A stretch of 64,000 bases of DNA from Lunularia cruciata. Lineage: Eukaryota > Streptophyta > Marchantiopsida > Lunulariales > Lunulariaceae. The notes beneath the pieces were generated by a model. The model was not told the origin of the DNA. It saw nothing but the letters and a program-made list of their open reading frames with translations, and ran no database searches. Positions 44,870 through 56,363 of this stretch are shown one piece after another. Position 1 is the stretch's first letter, and each line of letters starts with the position of its first letter. Both the position numbers and the translations under genes were made by a program. The DNA lies in NCBI GenBank assembly GCA_948567375.1, contig OX419756.1:41146552-41210551 (forward strand), read 5' to 3'.

Positions 44870-45610
44870 TATAATACTCCAAGGACAAGAGAACTCTTCA
44901 AGAGAGAAATCATAGATTTCACACTCAATCCTTTGATGCCCCAAAAGAACAACTTCTCTTTATTACATAACAAAGAGGATTCACTCAAGAAAGCTCCACC
45001 CTTGGATCAGATACATGGATTGGTGACCTGTTAGCAAGCTCCATCCTTGGATTAGTTGTTTGGATGGTTGACATGTCAATCCTTGTCCTATCTAGTTGGT
45101 CAAATGGGTTTGACCAAAGGGAATCTTTAGGGAATCTTCTTGTAGGAAGCTCAGAATTGCATGGTGAAGGTACCACTAGAAAGCTCTCAATGAAAAAAAT
45201 CATGGTAGGGAGAAGCCAAGCTCTTTCTCTTGAGGAGAGGAAATGTTTTATTTTTTAGGCCTAATTCATTTGTTTAGGCCTCCAAAAATAGCTTTAAAGT
45301 TCTCATGCTATTTTCGACTTTTGCCTTATTAGTAGTAGTGCTCTTTTGGTGATAAATCTATCTGATCTACATTCTCCATCATGTGTAACATCCTTCTAGA
45401 TGTCACCACCCCATGTTTCACCTCCAGATCATATATCTAGCTATTGATTCTAAAGCATCCAAGCATGTTTTGGTTTTTGGCCTATTAGTAGAAGTACTCT
45501 TTTGATGATACCTCTAGCTTTTCTAATGATTCACTCATGTATAATATCCTTATAGATGTTACCAAACCAAATTTCATCTCTAGATCATCTTTCTAGCTAT
45601 TGGTTTTACA
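44870..45610 (-). repeat. B3 5' LTR
   Basis: 741 bp. The inner end has TATAATACTCC where TGTAATACTCC is expected, and the outer end is TTGGTTTTACA. Confidence 0.93.
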
Positions 45611-45615
45611 CCAAT

Positions 45616-46665
45616 GTACTTCTAATTATTAGCCTAATAGGAATATTTAATTCCTTTGCTAATTTAATAGCCATGCAATTCTTTGAACTTCCAAAATCCA
45701 CCAAAATCCTAACAACAATCAGATATTGTATCTTGCAAATGAAGCAAACTTGCATATGTCAAGTTTTCAATCCAATTGGAACGAATCAAGTTCTCAATAG
45801 GTGGTTTGAATTCTCCAATTGGTATTTCTTGTTTCCTTGATCATTTTGCTCCACAAACTCCATTTGGGCAATTTTTCAAGGTTTCTCACTCTTGAATGGA
45901 CATTCAGCAATGCAATTTCCAATTTGGCAACAATAAAAGAAACCACAATTTTTGTTGTAATCTTTCTCTATCCGTAGTGCCAAGTGGTCTTCGTTAGATG
46001 GCATCAATCTCCATTGGTGTCGGCTACTCCATCCGTGTGTAGCGTATTGATAGTTTTTGTGTAGGTCAAGGATTGAGACCAAGTTGTTGCAACCAAGGAA
46101 TCAAAGCGTTCAGCCAATTGCATGGCTTCCTCCAAATGTTTTAGCTCTCACATAGTCACTTCTAATTTGGTTCATAACTTCAAGCCCCTCACAAATGGAT
46201 CCAAAGATTCACCTTCTTGTATTTGGAATCTGCATAATAGTGTTCTAGAATTGCATGATGTAGCTCCTTATAGAGTGAATTACCTTCAACTCTGCCAACC
46301 TATCTTGTGTGGCTTGTGTGGCATTTATAGCTTGGAATCAACCAAGTATTGCACCGTGAATTTTCTCAATGTCAAGATTGGTGCAACAATTTGCCATTCA
46401 ACTTGCTCCACTCGGAACCGCCACCACAGCTTGGCAACTCCATCCATTTGGCTTGAAGCCAAGAGAGTCTATTTTCATTCATCTTGAAGATTTATAGCCT
46501 CAAAATAATATTCATAGTCAAACACAAAATTCTCCACTACGCCAGGAGATTCTTGCCTTCAATACCTTGGACTTTGGAAATTAGATTTGCTCTTCTCCTT
46601 CTTGAAATGGTGCTCTTTCTACATGCTCTTATCGTTGATAGTCTTGTTCTTCCAACAATCACCTA
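45616..46665 (-). pseudogene. A-old protease N-part and gag
   Basis: The complement of the protease start (ELGIPIK-, [10 protein letters not shown]-type codons at about 45640-45740) is followed by gag. The zinc knuckle lies near 45900-45945 (CFYCCQIGNCIAEC; its His is changed to Asn) and the gag core near 46120-46560. A-old matches A-inner through to the gag start near 46640. Confidence 0.82.
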
Positions 46666-46669
46666 AATC

Positions 46670-46875
46670 TTCCTTCTAGGAGCTATCTATTTGGTGTGCA
46701 AGCTAAGCTAGCTAGGAAGCTTCTTGGGAAGCTTCCTCCTTGGCATGCACATTACCCAATACATGGAAAGTGCCAAGTAATTTCCTAGATGCTTCTTGAA
46801 TATTCTTGGCTAATTTGGACTATTTACTACTTTGTTAGCCTCGACTAACTCATCAATAAGCTCCATATTGTTACA
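46670..46875 (-). repeat. A-old 5' LTR, partial
   Basis: About 206 bp of the outer half of the A LTR, with GAAGCTTCTTGGGAAGCTTCC and the end ATTGTTACA. The inner LTR half and the PBS have been deleted. 46876-47009 beyond it is flank with nothing recognised. Confidence 0.85.
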
Positions 46876-47009
46876 CATAAGCTAAAAATTCATGAATCCT
46901 CAGTACAATCATCCCTCTTCTCATGATATATCCAACTACCTAGCAACTAGACATTTTAGTGCAAAAGATGCCAAAATGGTCAAGACATTAGCTATGGATG
47001 GGATATATT

Positions 47010-47741
47010 TGTAATACCAAGAGCTAGCCATATGATCTAGATATGAAATTTGGTTTGGTAACATCTGGAATGATGTACTACATGATGGTCAAAATAGATC
47101 AGATAGAAATATCACCAAAAGAGGTCCTTTTACTAATAGTGCAGAAACCAAAATAGACTTGAAAATCTTAGAACCAATAGCTAAATATATGATTTAAAGG
47201 TGAGAATTGGTTTGGTAACATTTGGAAGTATGTTACACATGGTGGACTAAACAGATTAGAAAAATGTATCACCAAAAGGGGACTTCTACTAATAGAGTAG
47301 GAATCTAAATATGCTTGAAATCTTTGAAGGCAATTTTGGAGACCTAAACAGATGAATTAGGCCTAAAAAATGTGCAGATTCTCCCTCCCTCCAACAAAGG
47401 AAGGGTTGGCCTTCCTTCCCCCTGGTTTTTCTTGTCAAGAGCTTTCCAACAGTACCTCACCCACATGGTTTTGAGATTCCTACAAGAAGATTCCCTAAAA
47501 GATTCCCTCCGGTCAAAGCTTGTTTGACTAACCAGATAGGACCAAGACCAGCATGTCACCCACCAAGTAAGTTATACAAGAGTGGAGCTTGCTGATGTGT
47601 CACCTATCTATGTGCCTAATCCTATGGTGGAGCTTCCTTGGAAGAGATCCTCTTTGTCTATATAATAAAGAGAAGGTGCTCCTTTGGGGCATCAGATGAT
47701 TGAGTATGATTTCTCTCTTCTCTTGTCCTCGGAGTATTACA
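47010..47741 (+). repeat. Solo B-family LTR with perfect TSD ATATT
   Basis: 732 bp, TGTAATACCAAGAG to CTCGGAGTATTACA, flanked by ATATT at 47005-47009 and 47742-47746. Confidence 0.96.
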
Positions 47742-48404
47742 ATATTCCCATCAAATTTAGAAGCACTATGAAGACAATCAACTTCTATTTGTGTCACTCC
47801 AAGGAATATTTATAACAAAAAGGAAAGTATTTGTAGAGAAGATTTGGGTAAGATGACATCTACCCAATTCCTTGTCTATGCAATAAGGAACTTGGAAGAG
47901 TGGAAATGGTAAAACTAGCTTGCTAATTTTTGTAGTGTGATCTATTTCTTTTTTTACAACAAATATTTTATTACTCTAGCCAAGCAATTTGGCCATGTGT
48001 TTGTAATAGATTGTATAGAACTCACCAATCAATCCAATCTCCCCTTGTTGAACAATGATGATGCAATGTTAACAAACAAGACTTTCCTTATTGGGTTTGC
48101 ATTCTTGCAAAAGGAAGAGCAAGGGACTACCTTTGGGCATAGGCAAAATTTTGGGATCTTGTTTGCCTTGGAACAGGCTCCAATGATAATGGTGATAGAC
48201 AAGGAGCTAAGATTGATGGGTGCATAAGACAATGTGCTCCCAACCACAAAATATCCCATTAACTTCTAGCATATTTCAAATAATTTTTCTTGTCTAAATA
48301 CAAAGTAACTTTGATGACAATAAGGGATTCAAAAAGTTTTTGAGAAGGCAGAATGCAATGGTGATTGCTCCATTGATTAATAAGTTTGTTGATCTTTGGG
48401 TGTT

Positions 48405-49000
48405 TATAATACCATTAGCTAAACAAATTATCAAGTGGTGAAAATTGGCTTTATTATATCTTTAAGGATATTATAAAAATTGGTCTAATTAGGTCAGATA
48501 AAGGTGTCACCAAAAGAGAACTTCCACCAATAAGGTAGAGCCAAAAATGCCCCAAAAACTTTAGAGCCAACTTTTGAGGCTTAAATAAAAGAATTAGACC
48601 AAAAAAAGAACCTTCCATCTCTTTGAGTAAAATGCTATTACTTTTTTTCCTCCTTTTTTGTCTTGTTGAGATCTTTCCAAAAATACCTCACCCATGCTAT
48701 TCTAAGCTTCTTATAGGAATATTCCCCAAAGATTCCCTTTGATCAAACTTGTTTGACCAACCAAATAGGACAAGGTTCTATATGTCACCAATCCATGAAG
48801 CCAATCTAAGGGTGTAGCTCATTGACATGACATTGATCCATGTATCTTATCTAAGGGTGTAGCTCTCTTTGAAGGGATCCTCTTTGCTATATAAAAAAGA
48901 TAAGGTGCTCTTTTGGGGCATCAAAGTATTGAGGAATTAAACCTTTTTGTTTCTTTTATTATGTATCTCTTGGGGTTTCTCCTATCCTTAGAATGTTACA
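48405..49000 (+). repeat. Decayed B-like solo LTR
   Basis: About 596 bp from TATAATACCATTAGCT to TAGAATGTTACA. It keeps the order of B LTR blocks (GTGTCACCAAAAGAGAACTT, CTATATAAAAAAGATAAGG, TTGGGGCATCA) but is strongly diverged. No TSD remains. It splits the transposase relic. Confidence 0.8.
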
Positions 49001-49834
49001 ACATCTCTCTAAAGCCAATTGGAGCACCACCCAAAAGACAATATAGTATTTGGAGCAAACAAGGCTACTTTTGGAAAAACACTTTGCTTATGCGTGGACA
49101 AATTGGATCCTCCATCTTGGATCACATTCCACATCTAGAGTGGAAGACACTCATGCATTGCTTAAAAATTTTCTCTAGGTCTCAACCGGTGATTTTTGTG
49201 AGGTTGTTGAATGCATTGGGATAAATTCAACATCAAAAATTCCACATTGCAAGCATCTCTCTCATTAGAGCGGTTCTAGATATCTCATTCTCTTAGAATC
49301 TCTTTTTGGAAGATGTGATTGTACAAGTTTTGAGATTTTCTTTGAGAAAGGTAAAGTTGAATAATATGCCTAATTGCCATATATACTATATTCATGTATC
49401 ATATCTCTCTTGTTTTTTCATCCTTGTGATTGTTCATAGGTCTCACAACTAGACACCTATAAGTTATAAAATAGAAGTGCATAAAATTAGTCCAACTCAT
49501 ATTTAACCTTGTACAAGAATAAGACAAAGATCTCTTCTCCTATTCTTTGGCAGATACAATGCAATAGATACTAATATGGATCTATTGTACAATATGTAGA
49601 TCTTGGAACAATACAACATAGCCAATGACTATGTGATTAGAGGTAGAAAATGTACAAAGGCCTTTGGTACTACAATAGGACTACCATGCAACCACATCAT
49701 TGAGGCCAAACTTAAATCACTTCAAAGCTTCATTGGTTGATGTGCATTTACAATGGCTTTCAAAGCTACCATTCTACCCTATAGTTCCAATAGCCAAGGT
49801 GAGACTCAAACTCAATCATGAGAGACTTATGCAT

Positions 49835-49877
49835 AATAAAAAGGTAGTATTTGAGATTCAAATACTACCTTTTTATT
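49835..49877. repeat. Perfect 20-bp-arm palindrome in the transposase relic
   Basis: AATAAAAAGGTAGTATTTGA, three bases (GAT), then the exact reverse complement. It lies between the SWIM finger and the basic tail. Confidence 0.92.
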
Positions 49878-50100
49878 TTATGGGAAGAGCTATATGATAT
49901 CAAGAATCTAGCAGCTAAGGTTACAAGAGGCCATCCTTGGGGATCTCTTGGACATCCTAAGTCTTCTACAACAAGAGACAAGTCCTCATATGAACTCCTA
50001 GAGCCTCATACTAAAGAGTGGAAGTTTTCATCTACCACAAGGCCAATCATGGCATCTAGACGTGCAAAGAGAAAGAACCCAAAAGTGACCAACCATTGAC

Positions 50101-53100
50101 AAAGGTTGACAACATTACATCTAGTCTACTAGCTTAGTAGGTGCAATCTTGAACAGATGTTAAGAGCAATCACAATTGTGTTTTATGTTTGGTGCCTTTG
50201 GCCCTCACAAGCAATGAAGATAGATGACCTCAAATCTGACAACGGATGGAATCCACCCTCTAGCAAGATCAAGTCCTTTTCAAATCCTTATTTGTACTAG
50301 GTAGGTTGAGAGGGTATCCTTAAACAATAGGTTGCCTTTCTCACACCAAAGGGCCATCACCTAAGAAAAATGGTTTTTTTGCATCAGAAATGACAATAGT
50401 TCTTGCATAAATGTACTCACCACTAGTTGTAGTTATGAGTGAGGATTCTATGGGCTGCTTGACCTTCTTTCCCTATAATTCTCTGCCAAATATCAAGGCT
50501 AAAGCTAACCCATTGTTTGATCCATCAACTAAGTTTGTTGCATTGGCAATTGGGAAAGTTGATCGGTAGTGCTGTCACTCTCATAGAGCCCAATGGTGGG
50601 CTAGGCAATAGGGAACTTTAATTGGAATTGCATGGCTTCAACAACTCCAAGCTCAATTGGATGCATTCCTCAAACATGTAATAATCAGTTTGGAAAGCTC
50701 ATGAAGGTAGTAGTGAAAATCTCTCCCTTATTTGGATAGAAGTATCCAAGTAAGAAGATAGATTTTCATTACTACCTTCATGAGAGTTGCATTCATCCCA
50801 AAATATTCGTTTAAAAGTTAGGATAATAGGATTCATTTTCTTTAACACCTTCCTTTATTGAATATAGGATATAGGAAAATGGAGGAAAAATTGATAGATA
50901 CACTTGACTAGCCAGAAAATTTATTGCAAATGATTTTTTATTGCATTCTTTTCTTATATTTTCTCAAAGTAAAAGGAATTTTGAAAACTTGGAAAGCAAG
51001 ATTTTTGGATGCACATGAGTTTGGTAGTCTGGAAGGCAAGTCACTCAAGGCAATGTGCTTTATAGATTTAGCAGATGGCTGAAGTATTATACCATTTTTT
51101 ACAAAAATGGTGAATTTTGGTCTACAATCAAAGGTCCTAGAAATGGCAAAAGATTATAATTTGCACTTTTTTTTTGTTTTCCAAAGGATTCCAATATTTG
51201 TTTCTCCATAATCTCACATCCATCTATGTGTTTAGTTGGGAAATTTTATAAAAAGATTGAACCTTGTAGTATTTGATATAAATATGCTTTTTGGTAACCA
51301 CAAAATATTGCCAATCCTTATAGTGGCAAACATTGACATCTAGTTCAAGTTGCTCTCTTTCAAGCAACAATATTACTACTCTTCTAACTTTCAAGTGAAA
51401 TTCAACAAGAAGCTTCATTTTGAAATTTCAATTTATTGACTTCTTCATTATGGACTACCTTTGGCATAGTTGACTCAAAGTTGGCTCTAAATTGCTATCT
51501 CTACTTTGTGTTGTATACATTATTCAATTTTTTCTCTATAATTCTTCTCTTGCACCTCAAAGGATTTTATTTTGGAAATTTGAAAGACATAAAAATATGA
51601 CAAGGAGGTGATCAAACCCATTTTTTGCTATGAGAAGTTATTTTTGATATGTTTACAATATAGAAGTCCAAGAAAGATTTCCTTTAATATAATCATAGTA
51701 ACAAATTATAGAACATGTAAATCTTCTTTTATAGCTATTTTTGTTTGTCAAATCAACAGTTGTTGCCAACTAAAATATGCTATACTTTTATTGGAAATTT
51801 TACCTTTATATGTGTAACTCTTGATCCTACTTCCAATGATTGAACTTGATCAATGGGCGGTTGTAGCTCACATTACTAACATACACTAAAATTTTGTTAA
51901 GCGAACCTGCCATAGATAAGGCAAACCACATGGGATGATTGGGCCAACAATCTATTCTTAACCATGTATCCATTTTCATCGCTTAGTATAACTAGACTTG
52001 CAAGTGACCTTTATGTAGTGATTAAACTTGATAGGTGTCACATGCAAAACCAATGCCAAAGCTCTCTAAGCATGATTCATCTAAATCTAGTATTGTACTT
52101 ATCAAAATAAAAATAATTTGGAAGAAGGTTGTCTTTATCATTTAAGATAAAACTATTTGACAACAAGCTATATCTAATTTAAACCAAGATATATGTTTTA
52201 TCTCCTCATAATAGAAGATTTTTATTATTATGTATCACTGTCCAAAAAATAAAAATAAAAATTCCATTTAACCCTTGACAATCAGACTTACTCTGTTATG
52301 CTTTCCTAAACACAAGTTCAATACAAACATTAGCATGTAGTACTTCTTATTCAGGTAGAAAATAAGGAGACTTCATTTCTTTTCTAATCTGAATGAGGTT
52401 CAAATCAGCAATAAACATGAAGATCTAGATTACAACATTATCAGGTAGTAAATAGAACTCTGATTTTAACACGGATATATACCTACTTCACAATTGAGAT
52501 CCATATCTAATTTTTGTAAGATTGACTGAATTACTCCATATAATTTATGGCTACAAGAGATAATGCTCTTTTTGGCATTTCAATGGTGGCAATGTGGTAA
52601 TTTGGAAAATAAATCCTAGTTACATATGTGGAAGTTTCAAGAGCTACAACCTCTCTTGCCAAATTTGAGAGAAATGTGAAAAAAGAAAGAAGGAGTTGAA
52701 CCATTTAGAACTCTCCACCTTGATGGGAGACTCAAAAATTTTGGCTGGTCATGTGGAAATGTAGTAAATGGGTGTGGAGATATCAATTCCTTAATGAAAT
52801 GGTCAAGACAGATGTGGTGACCTACCTTTTCCTTATGAGAGCAAAATCCTTTTCTTAATAGTTCAATAGGAGATAATAGGAGGTAGTGTTGTAGTTAGGT
52901 GATGAAAATGAAGAAATGTATATTTGTTGGCCAAGCTAGTAATATGGCTAGGATGATACCTTTTGCCATGTGGGCCTATGGCATGGAGGAAAAGGTACAA
53001 GACCATTCCTATAACAAGATAACCTACAAAGATGAAGCTCCTTGTACTCATTATGCAGATCATACATCTTGTCATTGTAATATATTAGTCTAGTGTTAGT

Positions 53101-53480
53101 TTGTAAACTTTATCACTATAGACCTCATGATCTTTGTAAGTACAAGCCAAACAATCTTAATCTTAATTGCTACAAATTTGCATGGCCAAGGAATATGAGT
53201 AAAAGTTTCCATAGGGTATGATGATTGATGACATTCACATGTTCGTGTGGCCAAGCGTTAATACAATCATTCAAGCAACATGATTGCATTACCAAAGAAC
53301 AACAATCCGGACCATTGGCCTCAGCCAAAATACTCTCATGCCAAAGGTGTGACTCTTTGCAAACCATTTCAGCAACTGGATGTTGGTATGGTTTTCCTTG
53401 ATGATAAAATAGAGACTCTTGGTGGGGACCATTAATTTTTAAAGAATCACTTTTCAAAAAAATTTTCCATTAACACCTCA
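50101..53480. other. No gene recognised
   Basis: AT-rich sequence with scattered frames under 100 codons. None has a domain I recognise, including the frames at 51224-51418, 51608-51817, 52863-53093 and 53170-53457. The first part may be the 3' tail of the transposase unit. One long hairpin is listed separately. Confidence 0.5.
50698..50784. repeat. 87-nt near-perfect hairpin
   Basis: Outer arms of 25 bp (CTCATGAAGGTAGTAGTGAA and on) pair with one wobble; a small internal loop follows; inner arms of about 12 bp (TTATTTGGATA/TATCCAAGTAA) pair with one wobble around a GAAG loop. The size and pairing resemble a plant miRNA precursor or a tiny inverted-repeat element. Confidence 0.8.
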
Positions 53481-55617
53481 TCCTTAGAGGAGCTTCTTTG
53501 GTAGATTTGTTCTCAACACTTTGAAATTTTGTGCAAAAGAATGTATTTGGGTAGTGTAGATCCTCATGTCAATAACTTTACAAATGAGTGTAGCAATGGT
53601 AACAAAAGGAAACAACAAGAAACCTCCAAGATCATTACTAAAACTCCCAAAATTTCTGAATGAGGACTTCACCTACAAGCCAAATACATTTGAAATAGAA
53701 ATCCAGACTTCTTGTTATGGAATTGGAACATCTCCAATGTTTCCATACTAGAAGAAGTTTATAACAATAATGATCCAAGCGCTAAATTCTTGAGAGGAAA
53801 TCCTACATTTTGGACAAAAGATCATTTGCAATATGTTCTTGGACATGAAATCTTACCATTTGGCCAAATGTTTATAAATATCCCTCATGGTCATCCTAGT
53901 AAAAATCTACAAGCCAAGATAGTCAACTCATTTGACAAAGTGAAAACAACTATTGAGTTGACTCCCCTCAAAGATTTCATTTGCCAAGTTGTCACTTAAA
54001 TGATCAAGAAATTTTTCAAGTCCAAATAAACTACCTACATCAACTTGACCAAGGCTATTTTCTTCAAACTTCTCCTTGAGCATTAACTTGTAAATTATGC
54101 ATGAATGTTTCATAAATGTGTTGCTAAGGTAGTACAGGAGATGACTGAGCAAGGAGGTGGTATGATTGTATCACCCTTCATATTACACTTCTACATAGGC
54201 ATGAACCTTCTTCTGAAGGAGGAAAGGTTGCAATACTTGACTTACTTCTACCGTCTAGAGTACTTTAGTTCAAGCCTAGCCTTAGCTAGGGAAGTAGAGA
54301 AATACAAGACAATGGATAAGGAAAATGAAATATTGGGATTGTTCACAAAGGTGGATGAGACTTAAAATATGATGAACACTTGAAAGAAAATGATAGGTGC
54401 ATGATCTAAAGTTTAGGCCTCCAAGAAGCAAAAAAGAAACCACCTAAGTGATAAATGTGTCTTCAAGAGAGAGTGGAAGTGGAGACAACAATGAAGACAA
54501 AGGAAAAAATGATAACATGGACAAAGCATGCCAGCACAAACAAATGAGTAGGAACATATTGACAAAGAGGACCATTCAAGTACTAAACCACCCATAATAG
54601 TAGATAGAAGTCCTCAAGATGAAGGAAGAGGAGTCCATGGGAGGACAACTATAAGATGAGAAGGAAGGTGCAAACACAGCCATAACTCACAAGGAGGAGA
54701 AAGCAGATAAAGAGGATCAACTTACAAGCCCATGATCAAAAAGTGATGAGTAAACAAAGAACAGTAGTAATACCAAAGACACCCTATATTGCTTGAAATA
54801 CAAATGTAATTCACACTTGTGATTAATGCCAATCTATACCATATACATGGTTGCAATGACAATGGAGGTCTTAGCAGAATTTATGCCATGTTAATTGGAA
54901 CTTGACGCTTCCATCCAAAACTTGAAAACTTTCATATAACACCTATACAAGCTTGCTCAAATGATTTCAAAGGAGAAGGTACTCCTTTGTAGTGACTTCA
55001 ACAAAGCCAAGAAGAAGCTTGAGGAGGAAGTAAAAAACTCATAGGAGATAGGATCTTGAATACATGAAGGAAGATTTTAGAAGGAAAAAAAGGGATGATA
55101 TGAGCAAAATGAGGTAGTCTTACGACATGTGAAAGTAGAAGTTGACACCTTCAAGATAAAGTTGTCACCCAATATGAAGATAAACTACAAGCATGAGAGG
55201 AAGAAGTGGGGGCACTATGACATGAGCTAAACAATGCCCATACCAAGATTATTGCTGCAAAATCCTATAATAAGAATTACAAGGGGATTATAGACCTTTT
55301 GTGTGTAGGAGCTCACTTTGAGCCTAAAGCATCAATGAGAGAAGGAAGACAAGCTAAAAGTAAAGGTTTATGATGAGCTAACCAAGGAAAGAAAATCCAA
55401 AGTGAGCATATGAATTGAGAGAACATATGAATTGAGAGAACAAACAAGTAGGTCCACTCATAATGATAAGGCATACTATGACGTAACTTCTCAATCAATT
55501 GGAATGAATAGCAATTGTTAACATATGAAATTGAAGGACCTCAAGATGCAAATTGATGCATTAGAAAGGTCCTTACATATGACCAACTTAAACTATTTGT
55601 CAAGTTGCTTGCCCATA
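53480..55617 (+). mobile_element. Family E, right copy, part 1: decayed unidentified coding region
   Basis: Frames at 53566-53751, 53712-53999 and 54105-54365 overlap in series and look like one decayed gene: LPKFLNEDFTYKPNTFEIEIQ, FWTKDHLQYVLGHEILPFGQMF, IELTPLKDFICQVV, then SPFILHFYIGMNLLLKEERLQ, the part resembling 4645-4974. Downstream (54370-55617) is a lysine/glutamate-rich stretch broken by stops with coiled-coil character (KLKDLKMQIDALERSL at 55528-55575). I do not recognise the family. B4 cuts in at 55618 (TSD CCATA). Confidence 0.35.
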
Positions 55618-56363
55618 TGTAATCCTCCAAGGATAAAAGATCTTAAGAGAAACATAGGAGAAGAAACACAAGCTTCACACTCAATCCTCCGATGCTCCAA
55701 AGGAGCACCTTCTCTTTAATATATAGCAAAGATGATCCCTCAAAGGAAGCTCTACTCTTGGATCAGATACATGGATTGGTGACATGTTAGTGAGCTCCAC
55801 CCTTAGATTAGTTGCTTGGATGGGTGATATGTTGGTCCTTGTCCTATTTGGTTTGTCTAGAGGGAGTCTTTAAGGAATCTTCTTGTAGGAATCTTAGAAT
55901 CATATGGATGAGGCACCATTAGAAAGCTCTCAATGAGAAAAAATTGGTGGGAGTAAAGGCCAACCTTTACCCAATTTGAGGGATGGAGGGGAGTAGTTTG
56001 CACATTTTTGAAGCCTAATTCATCCATTTAGGCCTCCAAAATTAGCTCTAAAGTTTTTAAGGCTATTCTTGGTTCCTACCCTATTAGTAGAAGTACTCTC
56101 TTGGTGACACCTCTATCTAATATACTAAGTCCATTATCTATAACATCCTCCCAAATGTTACCAATCCAATTTTCACCTTTAGATTATATGTCTAGCTATT
56201 GGTATTACATTTTCATGTTATTTTTGGCTCCTACTATATTAGTAGAAGTGCTCTTTTTTGACACATATATCTGATCTATCTAGCCCATCATACCTAAAAT
56301 CCTTTTAGATGTTACCAAGTCAATTTTCTCCGTTAGATAAGATATCCAGCTATTGGTATTACA
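55618..56363 (-). repeat. B4 3' LTR
   Basis: 746 bp, TGTAATCCTCCAAGG to TTGGTATTACA; the PPT complement (AACCTCTCCCCTTTTAAG) follows. An internal TTGGTATTACA at about 56199-56209 marks the boundary between its two duplicated units, not the LTR end. Confidence 0.92.

Larger units (their letters stand above)
36388..45610 (-). mobile_element. Chromovirus family B, copy B3 (interrupted by C2)
   Basis: Complete outline on the minus strand: 741-bp 5' LTR (right), PBS, pre-gag, gag, protease, RT, RNase H, integrase, chromodomain, PPT, 734-bp 3' LTR (left). Flanks TCAAT (36383-36387) and CCAAT (45611-45615) are a one-mismatch TSD inside the A-old protease. C2 (37273-39882) lies in the chromodomain. 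Without it B3 is about 6.6 kb. Heavily decayed. Confidence 0.92.
34339..46875 (-). mobile_element. Family A, old copy (A-old), left-truncated and split by B3
   Basis: Minus-strand copy: integrase zinc-domain fragment, RNase H, RT, protease | B3 | protease, gag and a partial 5' LTR ending ATTGTTACA at 46875. The 3' LTR, chromodomain and integrase core are missing at the left. It is much more diverged than A-inner and A-outer, with short indels throughout. B3 entered in the protease ([12 protein letters not shown] region), with flanks TCAAT and CCAAT. Confidence 0.88.
47937..50100 (+). pseudogene. FAR1/MULE-type transposase relic with SWIM zinc finger
   Basis: First frame (47937-48227, 96 codons): FVIDCIELTNQSNLPLL, TFLIGFAFLQKEEQ and MVIDKELRLMGA match the MULE transposase fold, giving the first two catalytic Asp (VIDC, VIDKE). 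After stops: NVLPTTKYPINF.HISNN, corresponding to the VFP..xxLLCxWHIxKN block. A decayed LTR (48405-49000) interrupts it. Then EKHFAYAWTNWILHLGS, TSRVEDTHALLK, VSTGDF as in FAR1/MULE proteins. The SWIM-type finger at about 49645-49705 reads CTKAFGTTIGLPCNHII. The tail (49880-50098) has RGHPWGSLG and TTRDKSSYELLEPH, like the basic linker in these proteins. Multiple stops make it dead. It could be a Mutator-like transposon or a degenerate FAR1-related gene; terminal inverted repeats were not found. Confidence 0.78.

Noticed and set aside
46877-47009. Possible continuation of B1 or A-old
   Set aside because: No match to any A or B block seen; left as flank.
56199-56209. B4 LTR end at TTGGTATTACA
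   Set aside because: It is the internal boundary of the duplicated LTR units; the true end at 56363 is followed by the PPT and the matching TSD pair uses 55618 and 61639.
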